This document shows, in pieces, positions 26,915 to 35,275 of a DNA stretch of 52,710 bases. The translations under genes were made by a program, and so were the position numbers. Source of the DNA: Desulfobacteraceae bacterium (GTDB lineage: Bacteria; Desulfobacterota; Desulfobacteria; Desulfobacterales; Desulfobacteraceae); the NCBI GenBank assembly GCA_003354055.1, contig PIVQ01000004.1, positions 1 to 52,710 of the forward strand. The letters are read 5' to 3'. The notes beneath the pieces are model-generated. The model was given only the letters and a program-made list of their open reading frames with translations. It did no database searches and had not been told where the DNA came from. Every line of letters starts with the position of its first letter. The stretch's first letter is position 1.

Positions 26915-28018
26915 ATGCAAAAATTCATCACACAACTGGTTTTATTTATGGTACCGCTGGCCCTCTATTTCGGAACCATTACCTTTTTGCTGAATAGCTC
27001 CGGGGAATTATTGCCATTGGAGACCTTGGTACAGGCACATGAACAAAGGGGAAAAATTATTGGTCTGGCCTATTCCGACCCCATAAAACAAATAAAACTT
27101 TCGACACTCAAAAAACGACGGCCGAAAATCATTGCCTTAGGGACCTCCAGGGTGATGCAGTTCAGAAGCTTTTTTTTTAATTCTCCAAACGAATTTTATA
27201 ATGCCGGAGGGATCATATCAAAAATAAAAGACCTGAATGCATTTTTAACTGCCATTCATCCCTACACACCCGAAGTTATCATACTTGGATTGGATCATAA
27301 TTTTTTCAATGCAAACTGGGACAACCTGACCGGCCCCCCAACCCTGAATCGAAAAGACACATCATTTATCAAACGCTTGCAAAGCCAGCATTTTTTAAGC
27401 GATTTGATAAAAAATAAAATTGCCATAGACCTTTTATTTGCGTCTCCGAATATCGGATTAAACGGCAAAACACACAACCAGGGCCTCAGATCAGACGGCA
27501 GCTATTTATACGGCCAAATAATCAAAGCCCCGGACCAGGCAGAAGATCATAACTTCACTGACACCTATGACCGTATAAAAAAAGGAAACCGACGGTTCGA
27601 GTATGGAGAACAGGTCAACAAAACAGCTGTTCTGTCCTTAGATACATTCTTAAGAAACTGTCGGAAAAAAAATATTCATGTGGTTGGTTTTTTACCACCC
27701 TATGCACATGAGGTATGGCTCCGATTGAAATCAATGCCCCATCTTTACGCATACATGTTTTCCCTCCAGAAAGAACTATCTCCTGTTTTTGAATCTACGG
27801 GATTTAAACTTTTTGATTTCAGCGATATAGCACAATTAGGTGCATCAGAACATGAAACCATTGACGGATTTCATGGGTCTGAAGTTGCCTATCTCAGACT
27901 TTTAATCAAACTAGAGGAAACAAGTATCCATTTAACACCTCATGTTAGTAAAAAAGCCCTGATGAGCCTGCTTGACAATTCATTCAGCTCTACAGAAATT
28001 CACCAAGAAATATTTTAG
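26915..28018 (+). CDS. SGNH/GDSL-like periplasmic O-acetyltransferase partner (AlgJ/DltD-like)
   Basis: 367 residues. One N-terminal membrane segment (about 5-27) is followed by a periplasmic domain. An IIALGTSRVMQ block (about residue 69) takes the place of the G-D-S nucleophile motif, as in AlgJ/AlgX/DltD-type proteins. The C-terminal DGFHGSE holds a D-x-x-H catalytic dyad. It starts 9 bases after the MBOAT gene, the usual pairing for O-acetylation of exported polysaccharides: MBOAT supplies the acyl group and the SGNH protein transfers it to the polymer in the periplasm. I see no recognisable ribosome-binding site, so translation may be coupled. The exact subfamily is uncertain. Confidence 0.75.
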   Translation: MQKFITQLVLFMVPLALYFGTITFLLNSSGELLPLETLVQAHEQRGKIIGLAYSDPIKQIKLSTLKKRRPKIIALGTSRVMQFRSFFFNSPNEFYNAGGIISKIKDLNAFLTAIHPYTPEVIILGLDHNFFNANWDNLTGPPTLNRKDTSFIKRLQSQHFLSDLIKNKIAIDLLFASPNIGLNGKTHNQGLRSDGSYLYGQIIKAPDQAEDHNFTDTYDRIKKGNRRFEYGEQVNKTAVLSLDTFLRNCRKKNIHVVGFLPPYAHEVWLRLKSMPHLYAYMFSLQKELSPVFESTGFKLFDFSDIAQLGASEHETIDGFHGSEVAYLRLLIKLEETSIHLTPHVSKKALMSLLDNSFSSTEIHQEIF

Positions 28019-28076
28019 TTTGTATTTCTCTAAGCCCCCTTTTAGCCTAACACCAAAAAAGACAGGTGCTTGAACA

Positions 28077-29168
28077 ATGAAGCTTGTAGTGATCACCCTC
28101 CCCTCCCTGGCGGACCCTGGAGGGGTTACAGAGTATTATAATACCATTTTGCCAGTCCTTTACGAATCTGACAAATTGAATATTTACCCCCTTGAAATAG
28201 GACGGACACATGGTCGTGGCAAAAGGTTCTACCATATAACAGACCAAATCCGTTTTCTAAAATTCCTCTTAACAATGAAACCGGACCTGGTCCATATTAA
28301 TCCGTCTTTAAATTTCAAAAGTTTTGTCAGGGACGGGATCTTCATTTACTGGGCAAGGCTATGCAACATTCCGGTTGTAGTGTTTTTCCACGGCTGGGAC
28401 ATACAATTTGAAGGCAAACTTAAAAAACAGTTTAAATTTTTTTTTGATTCAACCTATAAAAAGGCCGGCGCCTTCATTGTTCTGGCCTCTGTCTTTAAAA
28501 ACGCCTTGAAGACTTTAGGGGTACCGGCCCAAGTTCACCTTTTGACAACAACTTTAAACCCCTGTCTTATGAAAAATTTTTCCATTGAGAAAAAAATTAT
28601 ACGAATGAAACAGTCCGGGTCTGTTAAACTGCTCTTCCTCTCTAGAATCGAACGGGAAAAAGGGGTATTTGAAACAGTTGATGCCTTTTCCATGCTTCTT
28701 GAGGAGCACCCCACCCTGAAATTGTCTATAGCAGGCAACGGAGGGGCATTGCAGGCACTTAAAAAATATATTTCCGGACTTGGGCTGTCAAACAGAATTG
28801 CTCTTCTCGGGGATATCAGGGGCAACCGGAAAAAAGAGTTGCTGGCCAGCCATGATCTGTACTGTATGCCGACTTATCACCCGGAAGGTATGCCGCTGTC
28901 AGTGATTGAAGCCATGGCATCGGGAATGCCCCTGATCACCAGACCTGTGGGAGGAATCACGGATTTCTTCCAAGAGGGAAAAATGGGATACCTGTGCCGC
29001 TCTATAGCCCCGGAAGAAGTTGCCGCCTGCATCCGCAAACTACTCTTGAATAAAGAGGCTATGTACACCATGGCCGAGTACAATCACCATTATGCAACTC
29101 ACCATTTTGCGGCCGGAAAAGTTGCCCTCAAAATTCAGAAAATTTATTTAAAAATGCTCCGGATATGA
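28077..29168 (+). CDS. GT4-family glycosyltransferase
   Basis: 363 residues, GT-B fold. The N-terminus is LVVITLPSLADPGGVTEYYN with the acceptor-side glycines. The C-terminal part has KLLFLSRIEREKGVFETVDA, LSIAGNGGALQALKKYI and the donor-site block MPTYHPEGMPLSVIEAMASG (E-x7-E type). It is a textbook retaining glycosyltransferase of EPS assembly, located between the acetylation pair and the heparinase-like gene. The sugar specificity is unknown. Confidence 0.9.
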   Translation: MKLVVITLPSLADPGGVTEYYNTILPVLYESDKLNIYPLEIGRTHGRGKRFYHITDQIRFLKFLLTMKPDLVHINPSLNFKSFVRDGIFIYWARLCNIPVVVFFHGWDIQFEGKLKKQFKFFFDSTYKKAGAFIVLASVFKNALKTLGVPAQVHLLTTTLNPCLMKNFSIEKKIIRMKQSGSVKLLFLSRIEREKGVFETVDAFSMLLEEHPTLKLSIAGNGGALQALKKYISGLGLSNRIALLGDIRGNRKKELLASHDLYCMPTYHPEGMPLSVIEAMASGMPLITRPVGGITDFFQEGKMGYLCRSIAPEEVAACIRKLLLNKEAMYTMAEYNHHYATHHFAAGKVALKIQKIYLKMLRI

Positions 29169-29195
29169 TATCCTGAAGTGTAACCTAAAAGAAGG

Positions 29196-31139
29196 ATGAC
29201 AATTATTCTTAGCTGGTATATCAAACGCCTTTCAAAAATGCCTCCCGGAGAAATTCCCTGGCGCCTGGTTGATGAGTTGAAAAAGAAACGGGACAAGCAT
29301 AGAGATCAGTCCGTAAGAATTACCAACCAGCAGTATTCTGAGAAGATTTCCGGCCTTACTGTCCATTGGGACAAGGAAAAAATCCTAAAGGATTTTCCGG
29401 AGCAATCTGACAGGCTTGTATGGCTGGCAAACCAGGCCATAAGCCACAATTTTTCAGCCTTTGACCTTGTTCTCAGATTTGACAATACCATTGAATGGCA
29501 CTTAGACCCTGTTACAAAAAAATGCTGGCCAAAAAAATTCTGGGGAGAAATTAATTACAGAGACACACGTTACGGCGGAGTTAAATTTGTTTGGGAAATA
29601 AACCGGCTCTATTGTTTATTCCCATTGGCCTTTGCCTATCGGTTAACCCAAAAAACAAAATATGCCAAAAAGGCTGTCTGGTACATACAGGACTGGCTGA
29701 AGGCAAACCCCTATCCAATGGGCATTAACTGGACAAGCGGCATTGAAATGAGCATCAGACTTGCCAATTTGGTGTGGATGTTGGCCTTCATACATCCTTA
29801 CCGGATTTCAGACAAGGCCATGGGCCGGATTAATGCCTTTGTATTTTTCCATGCCACCCACCTGTTACGCTACCCTTCCCGGTATTCTTCTGCCAACAAC
29901 CACTTGATTGCTGAAGGATTCGGCCTTTTTCTCGCCGGCCTGTATTTTCCGGGCCTGCCTGGCGCTGAAAAATGGTTTGCCAAAGGCAAAACCATAATTG
30001 AGCAGGAAGCAGAACGCCAGATTCTTGATGACGGGGGCAGCTTTGAATATTCAACCACCTACCTTTCCTTTGTTGTTGATTTCTTTCTCTTGTTCTCCTT
30101 TGCATGTGACACCGGTTCTATTCCCTACAGCAAAGTCATGGACCGGAAACTGAGACAGGCGATGTCATTTATTTCAACAATTATGGACAAGGCCGGGAAT
30201 ATTCCCAATATGGGAGACCAGGACAGTGCCGTTCTCGTCAACTTTGGTTTATCCAATCTGGAAAACTGCTCCTCACTTTGTAATACCGGAGCCTTGAGAT
30301 ATGGGAAAAAAAGCTTTCATACGGGCCGTCCCGATATCAAAACCTGGCTCTTAACCGGAAAAACAGGTTCAAAGGCGACACCACCAGGAAAATCAGATTT
30401 CCAACTTCTGGAGCCCAGCGGCTTGTGCATTATGCGTGAAATCCACAACAACAAAGAGCTACTGTTTACCGGAAATGCAATGCCGTTGGGCATGCCTCCC
30501 CTATTCGCCCATGGTCACCTGGATGCTCTCTCTTTTACGCTGTCCATTGACGGACTTGAATTCTTTGTGGACACCGGCACCTATTGCTACCACGGCAATG
30601 ATACATGGCGGACCTATTTCAGGTCGACATCAGCCCATAATACCCTTCGCGTTATGGGCAAAGATATGAGTGAACAAATTGGGGACTTCATGTTCGGCAA
30701 GCCGTACAAGATTCTGGAAAACCGGCTTGATCAAAAAAAAGACGGGCCGGTCTGGCGCACAACCATGGCCTCTTATTCAATTCCCCGTCACGAAGTTCGT
30801 GTGACAAGACAGGCGAACTGGCTGCCTAAAGCCTCAGAATTTATTATTTCAGATAGTATAGAGTCAGATCTGACAGGCAAAGTTGAAATTTTTTTCCATC
30901 TTCACCCCCAGTGCCGGATCATCCAATCCAAAGATGGTCTGGTTATAACAAGGCAGGGAATATCGCTGACCTTAGAACCTGAAACAGGCATTCTGACCGA
31001 ACTGATCAGAGGCTCCCGAAATCCTGTTTTAGGATGGTATTCTCCTGAGTTCAACAAAAAAACACAGACAACCACCATCCGACAAATAAAAAAATTTTCA
31101 GGCAAAGAATCGATTGTTAACCGAATTCGAATTAAATAG
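29196..31139 (+). CDS. Heparinase II/III-family protein (uronate polysaccharide lyase-like)
   Basis: 647 residues with the two expected domains. An N-terminal alpha/alpha toroid (about 30-370) contains SSANNHLIAEGFGLFLAGLY. A C-terminal beta-sandwich (about 390-640) starts with FAHGHLDALSFTLSIDGLEF and VDTGTYCYHGND, the family signature with the catalytic-site histidine and tyrosine. Relatives in EPS loci begin with the same short SWYIKRLSKMPPGEIPWR opening and lack an obvious signal peptide, as here. The family cleaves uronic-acid-containing polymers by beta-elimination, which agrees with an AlgD-like enzyme encoded directly downstream. It may trim or release the polymer. Some EPS-locus members have no proven lyase activity. 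Confidence 0.85.
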   Translation: MTIILSWYIKRLSKMPPGEIPWRLVDELKKKRDKHRDQSVRITNQQYSEKISGLTVHWDKEKILKDFPEQSDRLVWLANQAISHNFSAFDLVLRFDNTIEWHLDPVTKKCWPKKFWGEINYRDTRYGGVKFVWEINRLYCLFPLAFAYRLTQKTKYAKKAVWYIQDWLKANPYPMGINWTSGIEMSIRLANLVWMLAFIHPYRISDKAMGRINAFVFFHATHLLRYPSRYSSANNHLIAEGFGLFLAGLYFPGLPGAEKWFAKGKTIIEQEAERQILDDGGSFEYSTTYLSFVVDFFLLFSFACDTGSIPYSKVMDRKLRQAMSFISTIMDKAGNIPNMGDQDSAVLVNFGLSNLENCSSLCNTGALRYGKKSFHTGRPDIKTWLLTGKTGSKATPPGKSDFQLLEPSGLCIMREIHNNKELLFTGNAMPLGMPPLFAHGHLDALSFTLSIDGLEFFVDTGTYCYHGNDTWRTYFRSTSAHNTLRVMGKDMSEQIGDFMFGKPYKILENRLDQKKDGPVWRTTMASYSIPRHEVRVTRQANWLPKASEFIISDSIESDLTGKVEIFFHLHPQCRIIQSKDGLVITRQGISLTLEPETGILTELIRGSRNPVLGWYSPEFNKKTQTTTIRQIKKFSGKESIVNRIRIK

Positions 31140-31171
31140 GCGCAATACACTTTGGAGAAATTACAATTAAA

Positions 31172-32485
31172 ATGAAAATCAGCATTTTCGGCCTTGGTTA
31201 TGTCGGAGTTGTTTCTGCCGCATGCCTTGCAAATGAAGGCCACAGTGTCATTGGTGTGGACGTCATTCACAATAAGGTGGATATCATCAACAAGGGCGAG
31301 ACACCCATTATCGAAAAAGGAATCGGCGATATCATCAAGTCCGGTGTGGAAAAGAAAATGCTGAAAGCGACTACTTCTGTAGAAAAAGCTGTGGAAAACA
31401 GCGATATTTCTTTCATCTGCGTGGGCACCCCAAGCCGTACGAACGGCAAGCTGGATACAAATTACGTGCAAAGGGTATGCGAACATATTGGTGAGGCCAT
31501 CAGGGACAAGGCCTCATTCCATTTGGTAGTGATCCGAAGCACTGTACTTCCCGGTACCATTAAAGGTATGGTCGTTCCTGCCCTTGAAGTTGCTTCCCGG
31601 AAAAAAGCCGGTAAAGATTTCGGGGTATGTAACAATCCGGAATTCCTAAGAGAAGGAACAGCTGTCTATGATTATTATCACCCGCCTAAAACAGTCATTG
31701 GTGCCACAGATGCCAGGAGCGCAGACCTGCTGGCATCCATTTACACGACAATGAAAATGCCTGTCACAATAACAGATATTGAAATCAGTGAAATGATAAA
31801 ATATGTGGACAATGTCTGGCATGCACTGAAAGTCGGATTCAGTAATGAAATTGGCAACATATGCAAATCTATCGACATTGACAGCCATAAGGTAATGGAT
31901 ATTTTCTGCAGCGATAAAAAGCTGAACATATCTTCAGCCTATTTAAAGCCGGGGTTTGCCTTTGGCGGATCCTGCCTCCCAAAAGATGTCAGGGCATTAT
32001 CGTACAAAGGCAAATCACTGGATATAGACCTGCCCATCATCAACGCGATTCTTCCCAGTAATCATATCCAAATCCAAAACGGTATCCGGCAGGTGCTGCG
32101 CCATGGCCGCAAAAAGATAGGCGTTCTGGGCGTCAGCTTTAAAGCCGGCACAGATGATTTAAGGGAAAGCCCGGTTGTTGAAATGATCGAATTTTTACTG
32201 GGCAAGGGATATGACATTAAAATCTATGATAAAAATGTTACCTTGGCCGCCCTTGTCGGTGCAAACAAGGATTATATCATGAACCGAATTCCTCACATTG
32301 CCAATCTGATGGAAGTATCCATGAAAGAGGTGGTTGACCATGCCGAGGTGATCATTATAGGCAATAGCTCTTCTGAATTTAAAACGATAATGGGCTGCAT
32401 CCGACCGGATCAACAGGTCATTGACCTGGTCAGGGTCGTGGAAAACAAAAAAACGGATGAAACCTATAACGGAATTGCATGGTAG
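31172..32485 (+). CDS. algD: GDP-mannose 6-dehydrogenase (AlgD-like)
   Basis: 437 residues, against about 436 for Pseudomonas AlgD. The NAD site ISIFGLGYVGVVSAACL starts at residue 3. The catalytic cysteine lies in FGGSCLPKDVRAL at residue 268, the same number as in Pseudomonas AlgD. Other blocks match AlgD better than UDP-glucose dehydrogenase, from my memory of those sequences: SFICVGTPSRTNGKLD, NNPEFLREGTAVYDY, MIKYVDNVWHALKVGFSNEI and SFKAGTDDLRESP. It would oxidise GDP-mannose to GDP-mannuronate in the cytoplasm with two NAD. This makes mannuronate, or its C5 epimer after polymerisation, a predicted constituent of the EPS. A UDP-sugar substrate cannot be fully excluded without structural comparison. 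Confidence 0.83.
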   Translation: MKISIFGLGYVGVVSAACLANEGHSVIGVDVIHNKVDIINKGETPIIEKGIGDIIKSGVEKKMLKATTSVEKAVENSDISFICVGTPSRTNGKLDTNYVQRVCEHIGEAIRDKASFHLVVIRSTVLPGTIKGMVVPALEVASRKKAGKDFGVCNNPEFLREGTAVYDYYHPPKTVIGATDARSADLLASIYTTMKMPVTITDIEISEMIKYVDNVWHALKVGFSNEIGNICKSIDIDSHKVMDIFCSDKKLNISSAYLKPGFAFGGSCLPKDVRALSYKGKSLDIDLPIINAILPSNHIQIQNGIRQVLRHGRKKIGVLGVSFKAGTDDLRESPVVEMIEFLLGKGYDIKIYDKNVTLAALVGANKDYIMNRIPHIANLMEVSMKEVVDHAEVIIIGNSSSEFKTIMGCIRPDQQVIDLVRVVENKKTDETYNGIAW

Positions 32486-32491
32486 TGCCTT

Positions 32492-33682
32492 ATGAGAATA
32501 CTTATTATTGTTGAAAATCTTCCGGTTCCCTTTGACAGGCGGGTGTGGCAGGAGGCAACCACGCTTGCTAAGGCCGGACATACGGTCTCCGTCATCTGTC
32601 CGGCCATGAAAGGATATACCCGGTCCTACGAGTGCATTGAAAATATCCATATTTACCGTCATCCCCTGCCTGTGGAAGGAAGCGGTGCCGTAGGCTATCT
32701 GATTGAATACCTGCTGTCGCTTAGCCTTCAATTTTTCCTTTCCTTTAAAGTGCTTCTGAAAAACGGGTTCGACGTGATACATGCCTGTAATCCGCCGGAT
32801 AATATATTTATCATTGGCGGTTTTTTTAAATATCTGCTGAATAAAAAATTTTTGTTTGACCACCATGACATTAACCCGGAGCTCTATATCGCAAAGTTCG
32901 GAAAAAAAGACTTCTTTTATCGAATCATGCTGCTATGGGAAAGGCTAACCTTTAAAACGGCAGACGTATCCATTGCCACCAATCAATCCTACAAGCGTAT
33001 TGCCATTAAAAGGGGGGGAATGGATCCTGAAAAGGTTTTCATCGTCAGAAGCGGTCCGGACCTGCAGCGGACCAGGCCCCTGCCGGCCAATGCCGCCTGG
33101 AGGTACGGCAAAGACTACCTTGTCGGATATGTCGGTGTAATGGGAGCTCAGGAAGGATTGGACCTCCTGCTGAAAGGTATTGCCTATGTCGTTCATGATC
33201 TTCAACGAATCGATATACACTTTGCCCTGGTTGGCAGCGGTACGGAGATAGACCGGCTCAAAGGTCTGGCAAGCCAGTTGAAGATAGAAGAGTATCTAAC
33301 ATTTACAGGACGCGTAAAAGACGACGTCCTTATGGAGGTTCTTTCTTCGTCTGATGTGTGTGTGAACCCGGATGTAGTCAATGAAATGAATGATAAGTCC
33401 ACCATGAATAAAATAATGGAATACATGGCTTTGGGAAAACCGATTGTACAATTTGACATGACCGAAGGCCGTTTTACGGCAGGCGAGGCCTCTTTGTATG
33501 CCCTGAAAAACGATTATATTTCTTTCATGAATAAAGTGATCGAACTTATTTCTGACCCCTTGAAAATGGAAAAAATGGGCGCATACGGCCGTTCAAGGGT
33601 AGTATCAACGCTTCAGTGGGAACATGAGAAGCCCAAGCTTATAGCTGCCTATCGTGCCTTGAACCTGCCCCGACGATTGTAA
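32492..33682 (+). CDS. GT4-family glycosyltransferase
   Basis: 396 residues, GT-B fold. It opens with MRILIIVENLPVPFDRRVWQ, the typical start of WbuB-like enzymes. The C-terminal domain has YLVGYVGVMGAQEGLDLLLK, FALVGSGTEIDRLKGLASQL and a nucleotide-site region NEMNDKSTMNKIMEYMALGK. It starts 6 bases after the AlgD-like gene, so it may be the transferase using GDP-mannuronate, but that is only positional inference. Its last codons (AAYRALNLPRRL) and the following 70 bases recur as a second copy at 35085-35189, which makes this the intact copy of a broken duplication. Confidence 0.9.
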   Translation: MRILIIVENLPVPFDRRVWQEATTLAKAGHTVSVICPAMKGYTRSYECIENIHIYRHPLPVEGSGAVGYLIEYLLSLSLQFFLSFKVLLKNGFDVIHACNPPDNIFIIGGFFKYLLNKKFLFDHHDINPELYIAKFGKKDFFYRIMLLWERLTFKTADVSIATNQSYKRIAIKRGGMDPEKVFIVRSGPDLQRTRPLPANAAWRYGKDYLVGYVGVMGAQEGLDLLLKGIAYVVHDLQRIDIHFALVGSGTEIDRLKGLASQLKIEEYLTFTGRVKDDVLMEVLSSSDVCVNPDVVNEMNDKSTMNKIMEYMALGKPIVQFDMTEGRFTAGEASLYALKNDYISFMNKVIELISDPLKMEKMGAYGRSRVVSTLQWEHEKPKLIAAYRALNLPRRL

Positions 33683-33748
33683 AACGGGGGTAAAATATAC
33701 GAATCAATACATCAGAATAATGATCGTACCCAAGCATTTTAATTTCGC
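33644..33748 (+). repeat. 105-bp direct repeat, copy 1
   Basis: Covers the last 39 bases of the upstream glycosyltransferase gene and about 66 bases after its stop. It aligns without gaps to 35085-35189 with about 13 mismatches counted by eye. The two copies bracket the methyltransferase gene and an IS5-type remnant. Confidence 0.85.
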
Positions 33749-33758
33749 TAAGAACCCT

Positions 33759-33772
33759 GAGTCGTTCGACTC
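33759..33772 (+). terminator. Weak hairpin after the glycosyltransferase gene
   Basis: GAGTC, four-base loop, GACTC, followed by GATTTTGTTT. The stem is short, so termination is only possible. It lies inside the stretch before the methyltransferase gene. Confidence 0.2.
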
Positions 33773-33826
33773 GATTTTGTTTCAGATACCACTGTTAGGC
33801 AAGTACCAATAGGCCTGGAGAAAGTT

Positions 33827-34723
33827 ATGAATAGTAAAATCTCAGATAATGTCTGGAATATCATGGCGTGTCCGCATTGTGGTGCATCGCTACATAGTTC
33901 GAATCTAACCTGCAGCAGTTGTAAGTTACACTACAAGTATGCTAAATCTGGGGCAATAGATTTGAGGCTTCAGCAACGAAAACACTATCAGTATGATTTT
34001 TCATTAGGCACACCCCTGCTACCAGAATCAGGGTTTGATTTTAATATATTGCCAGAAAAAAGTAATCCAGAGGTAGATTTTTCTGAGTGTGATGTTCCTT
34101 ATCACCTATCAAGAGAGATTATGAGCCATTTTCCAAAGGCGAAGACAGATAACAGCCTAATGTTAGATATCGGTTGTGGCAATATGGTGCATAAAGAAGT
34201 ATGTGAATATGCAGGATTTGAACATGTAGGCTTGGATTATGAATCTAATGAAGCTTTAATGCTTGGAGATGCTCATGCTCTACCGTTCAAAAATGGAAGT
34301 TTTGATTTTATACTTTCTATTGCTGTTCTTGAACATATTAGATTTCCTTTTGTTGCAATGAGAGAAGCATATAGGGTTTTAAAGCCAAATGGCATATTTA
34401 TAGGAACAGTGGCATTTCTTGAACCATTTCATGGAGATAGTTTTTATCATCACACACATTTGGGAACATATAATTCATTACAAGAGGGTGGATTTAGAAT
34501 TGAAAAAATTTCTCCTAGTGATAAATGGTCTGTTCTGATGGCACAGGCAAGTATGGGATTATTTCCTAAAATGCCACCCTTTCTTTCAAGGTCATTGATA
34601 ATTCCTATTCAGATCATGCATAAAATTTGGTGGAGAATCGGTAGTATTTTTTCAAGTAAAGCGACAGAAGGAATGCGTGTAAGAAGCACTACTGGGGCAT
34701 TTACTTTCATAGCTCGAAAATAA
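33827..34723 (+). CDS. Class I SAM methyltransferase with N-terminal zinc ribbon
   Basis: 298 residues. The first 35 carry a CPHC...CSSC zinc-ribbon (cysteines near 15, 18, 29 and 32). The SAM domain has LMLDIGCGNMVHKEV (about 107-121), GLDYES, and the later ILSIAVLEHIRFPFVAMREA with YRVLKPNGIFIGT. The ribosome-binding site GGAGA is well placed. The gene is visibly more AT-rich than its neighbours and uses different codons. It sits between two 105-bp direct repeats beside an IS5-type remnant, so it was probably acquired or shuffled in. Its target is unknown; sugar or lipid-linked precursor methylation fits the setting. Confidence 0.85.
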   Translation: MNSKISDNVWNIMACPHCGASLHSSNLTCSSCKLHYKYAKSGAIDLRLQQRKHYQYDFSLGTPLLPESGFDFNILPEKSNPEVDFSECDVPYHLSREIMSHFPKAKTDNSLMLDIGCGNMVHKEVCEYAGFEHVGLDYESNEALMLGDAHALPFKNGSFDFILSIAVLEHIRFPFVAMREAYRVLKPNGIFIGTVAFLEPFHGDSFYHHTHLGTYNSLQEGGFRIEKISPSDKWSVLMAQASMGLFPKMPPFLSRSLIIPIQIMHKIWWRIGSIFSSKATEGMRVRSTTGAFTFIARK

Positions 34724-34774
34724 GCTGTCCTACGACCGGTATTCAGCCATCCTCCATAGCCCTTGGTTATCGTC

Positions 34775-35020
34775 TTAGCAATTACAAGGTAATCTTGGAA
34801 TTTTTTGTACCCATCTGGCAAATCGTTTATAAACTGTTTTCCAAGGCCCAAACTCCGATGGTAAATCCCGCCACGGAGCTCAAGTTTCTAAAATCCAGAG
34901 GATTCCGTTAAACAACTGCCGGCTATCCTTGGCAGGCCTGCCTCTGGGGTCATTCGGTCTTATTTCCAAAAACGGAGCAATGATCTCCCAAAACTCGTCT
35001 GATATGTCTTCTCTACTCAT
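34775..35020 (-). pseudogene. Degenerate IS5-family transposase N-terminus
   Basis: Reading from the ATG at 35020 on the minus strand gives MSREDISDEFWEIIAPFLE, then RGRPAKDSRQLFNGILWILE, an in-frame TGA where Gly is expected, then APWRDLPSEFGPWKTVYKRF and a stop at 34775. This is the conserved start of IS5-group transposases (LSDEQWELI, GRPxxDxRxxxNGILW, GAPWRDLPxxxGPW). Only about 80 codons remain out of the usual 250 or more, and no DDE core or clear inverted repeats were found. It lies immediately before the second 105-bp repeat, so the element probably inserted into a duplicated glycosyltransferase gene and then decayed. Confidence 0.85.
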
Positions 35021-35084
35021 GAAAGCATATCATCATAGGTTACCCCGCCAAAGTATAGTTTTTTTTAAAAACAGCCCTAGTTTA

Positions 35085-35189
35085 GCAGCCTATCGTGCCT
35101 TGAACCTGTCCCGACGATTATAAAACGAAGGGAACATATACGAATCAATCCATCAAACTAATGATCGTACCCAAGCATCCTGATTTCGC
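35085..35189 (+). repeat. 105-bp direct repeat, copy 2 (glycosyltransferase 3' remnant)
   Basis: Gap-free partner of 33644-33748. It still encodes AAYRALNLSRRL and a stop at 35121-35123, matching the C-terminus AAYRALNLPRRL of the upstream glycosyltransferase. It is therefore the 3' tail of a second, otherwise missing copy of that gene. The mismatches show the duplication is not recent. Confidence 0.85.
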
Positions 35190-35275
35190 GATGCAATTGT
35201 TTTGATGAGTGGAATTGTTTTTAGGTGCATTCAGTTCGTGTCGATTTTAACACTTTTATTTTGAAAAGGTTGAAT

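Larger units (their letters stand above)
34724..35275. other. Non-coding stretch with mobile-element scar
   Basis: 552 bases between the methyltransferase and the kinase-like gene. It holds the IS5-type transposase remnant (34775-35020, minus strand) and the second copy of the 105-bp repeat (35085-35189). No intact gene was seen. Confidence 0.7.

Noticed and set aside
34929..35123. Plus-strand frame ending in AAYRALNLSRRL
   Set aside because: Only the end is meaningful, as the duplicated tail of the upstream glycosyltransferase; the rest runs antisense to the IS5 remnant.
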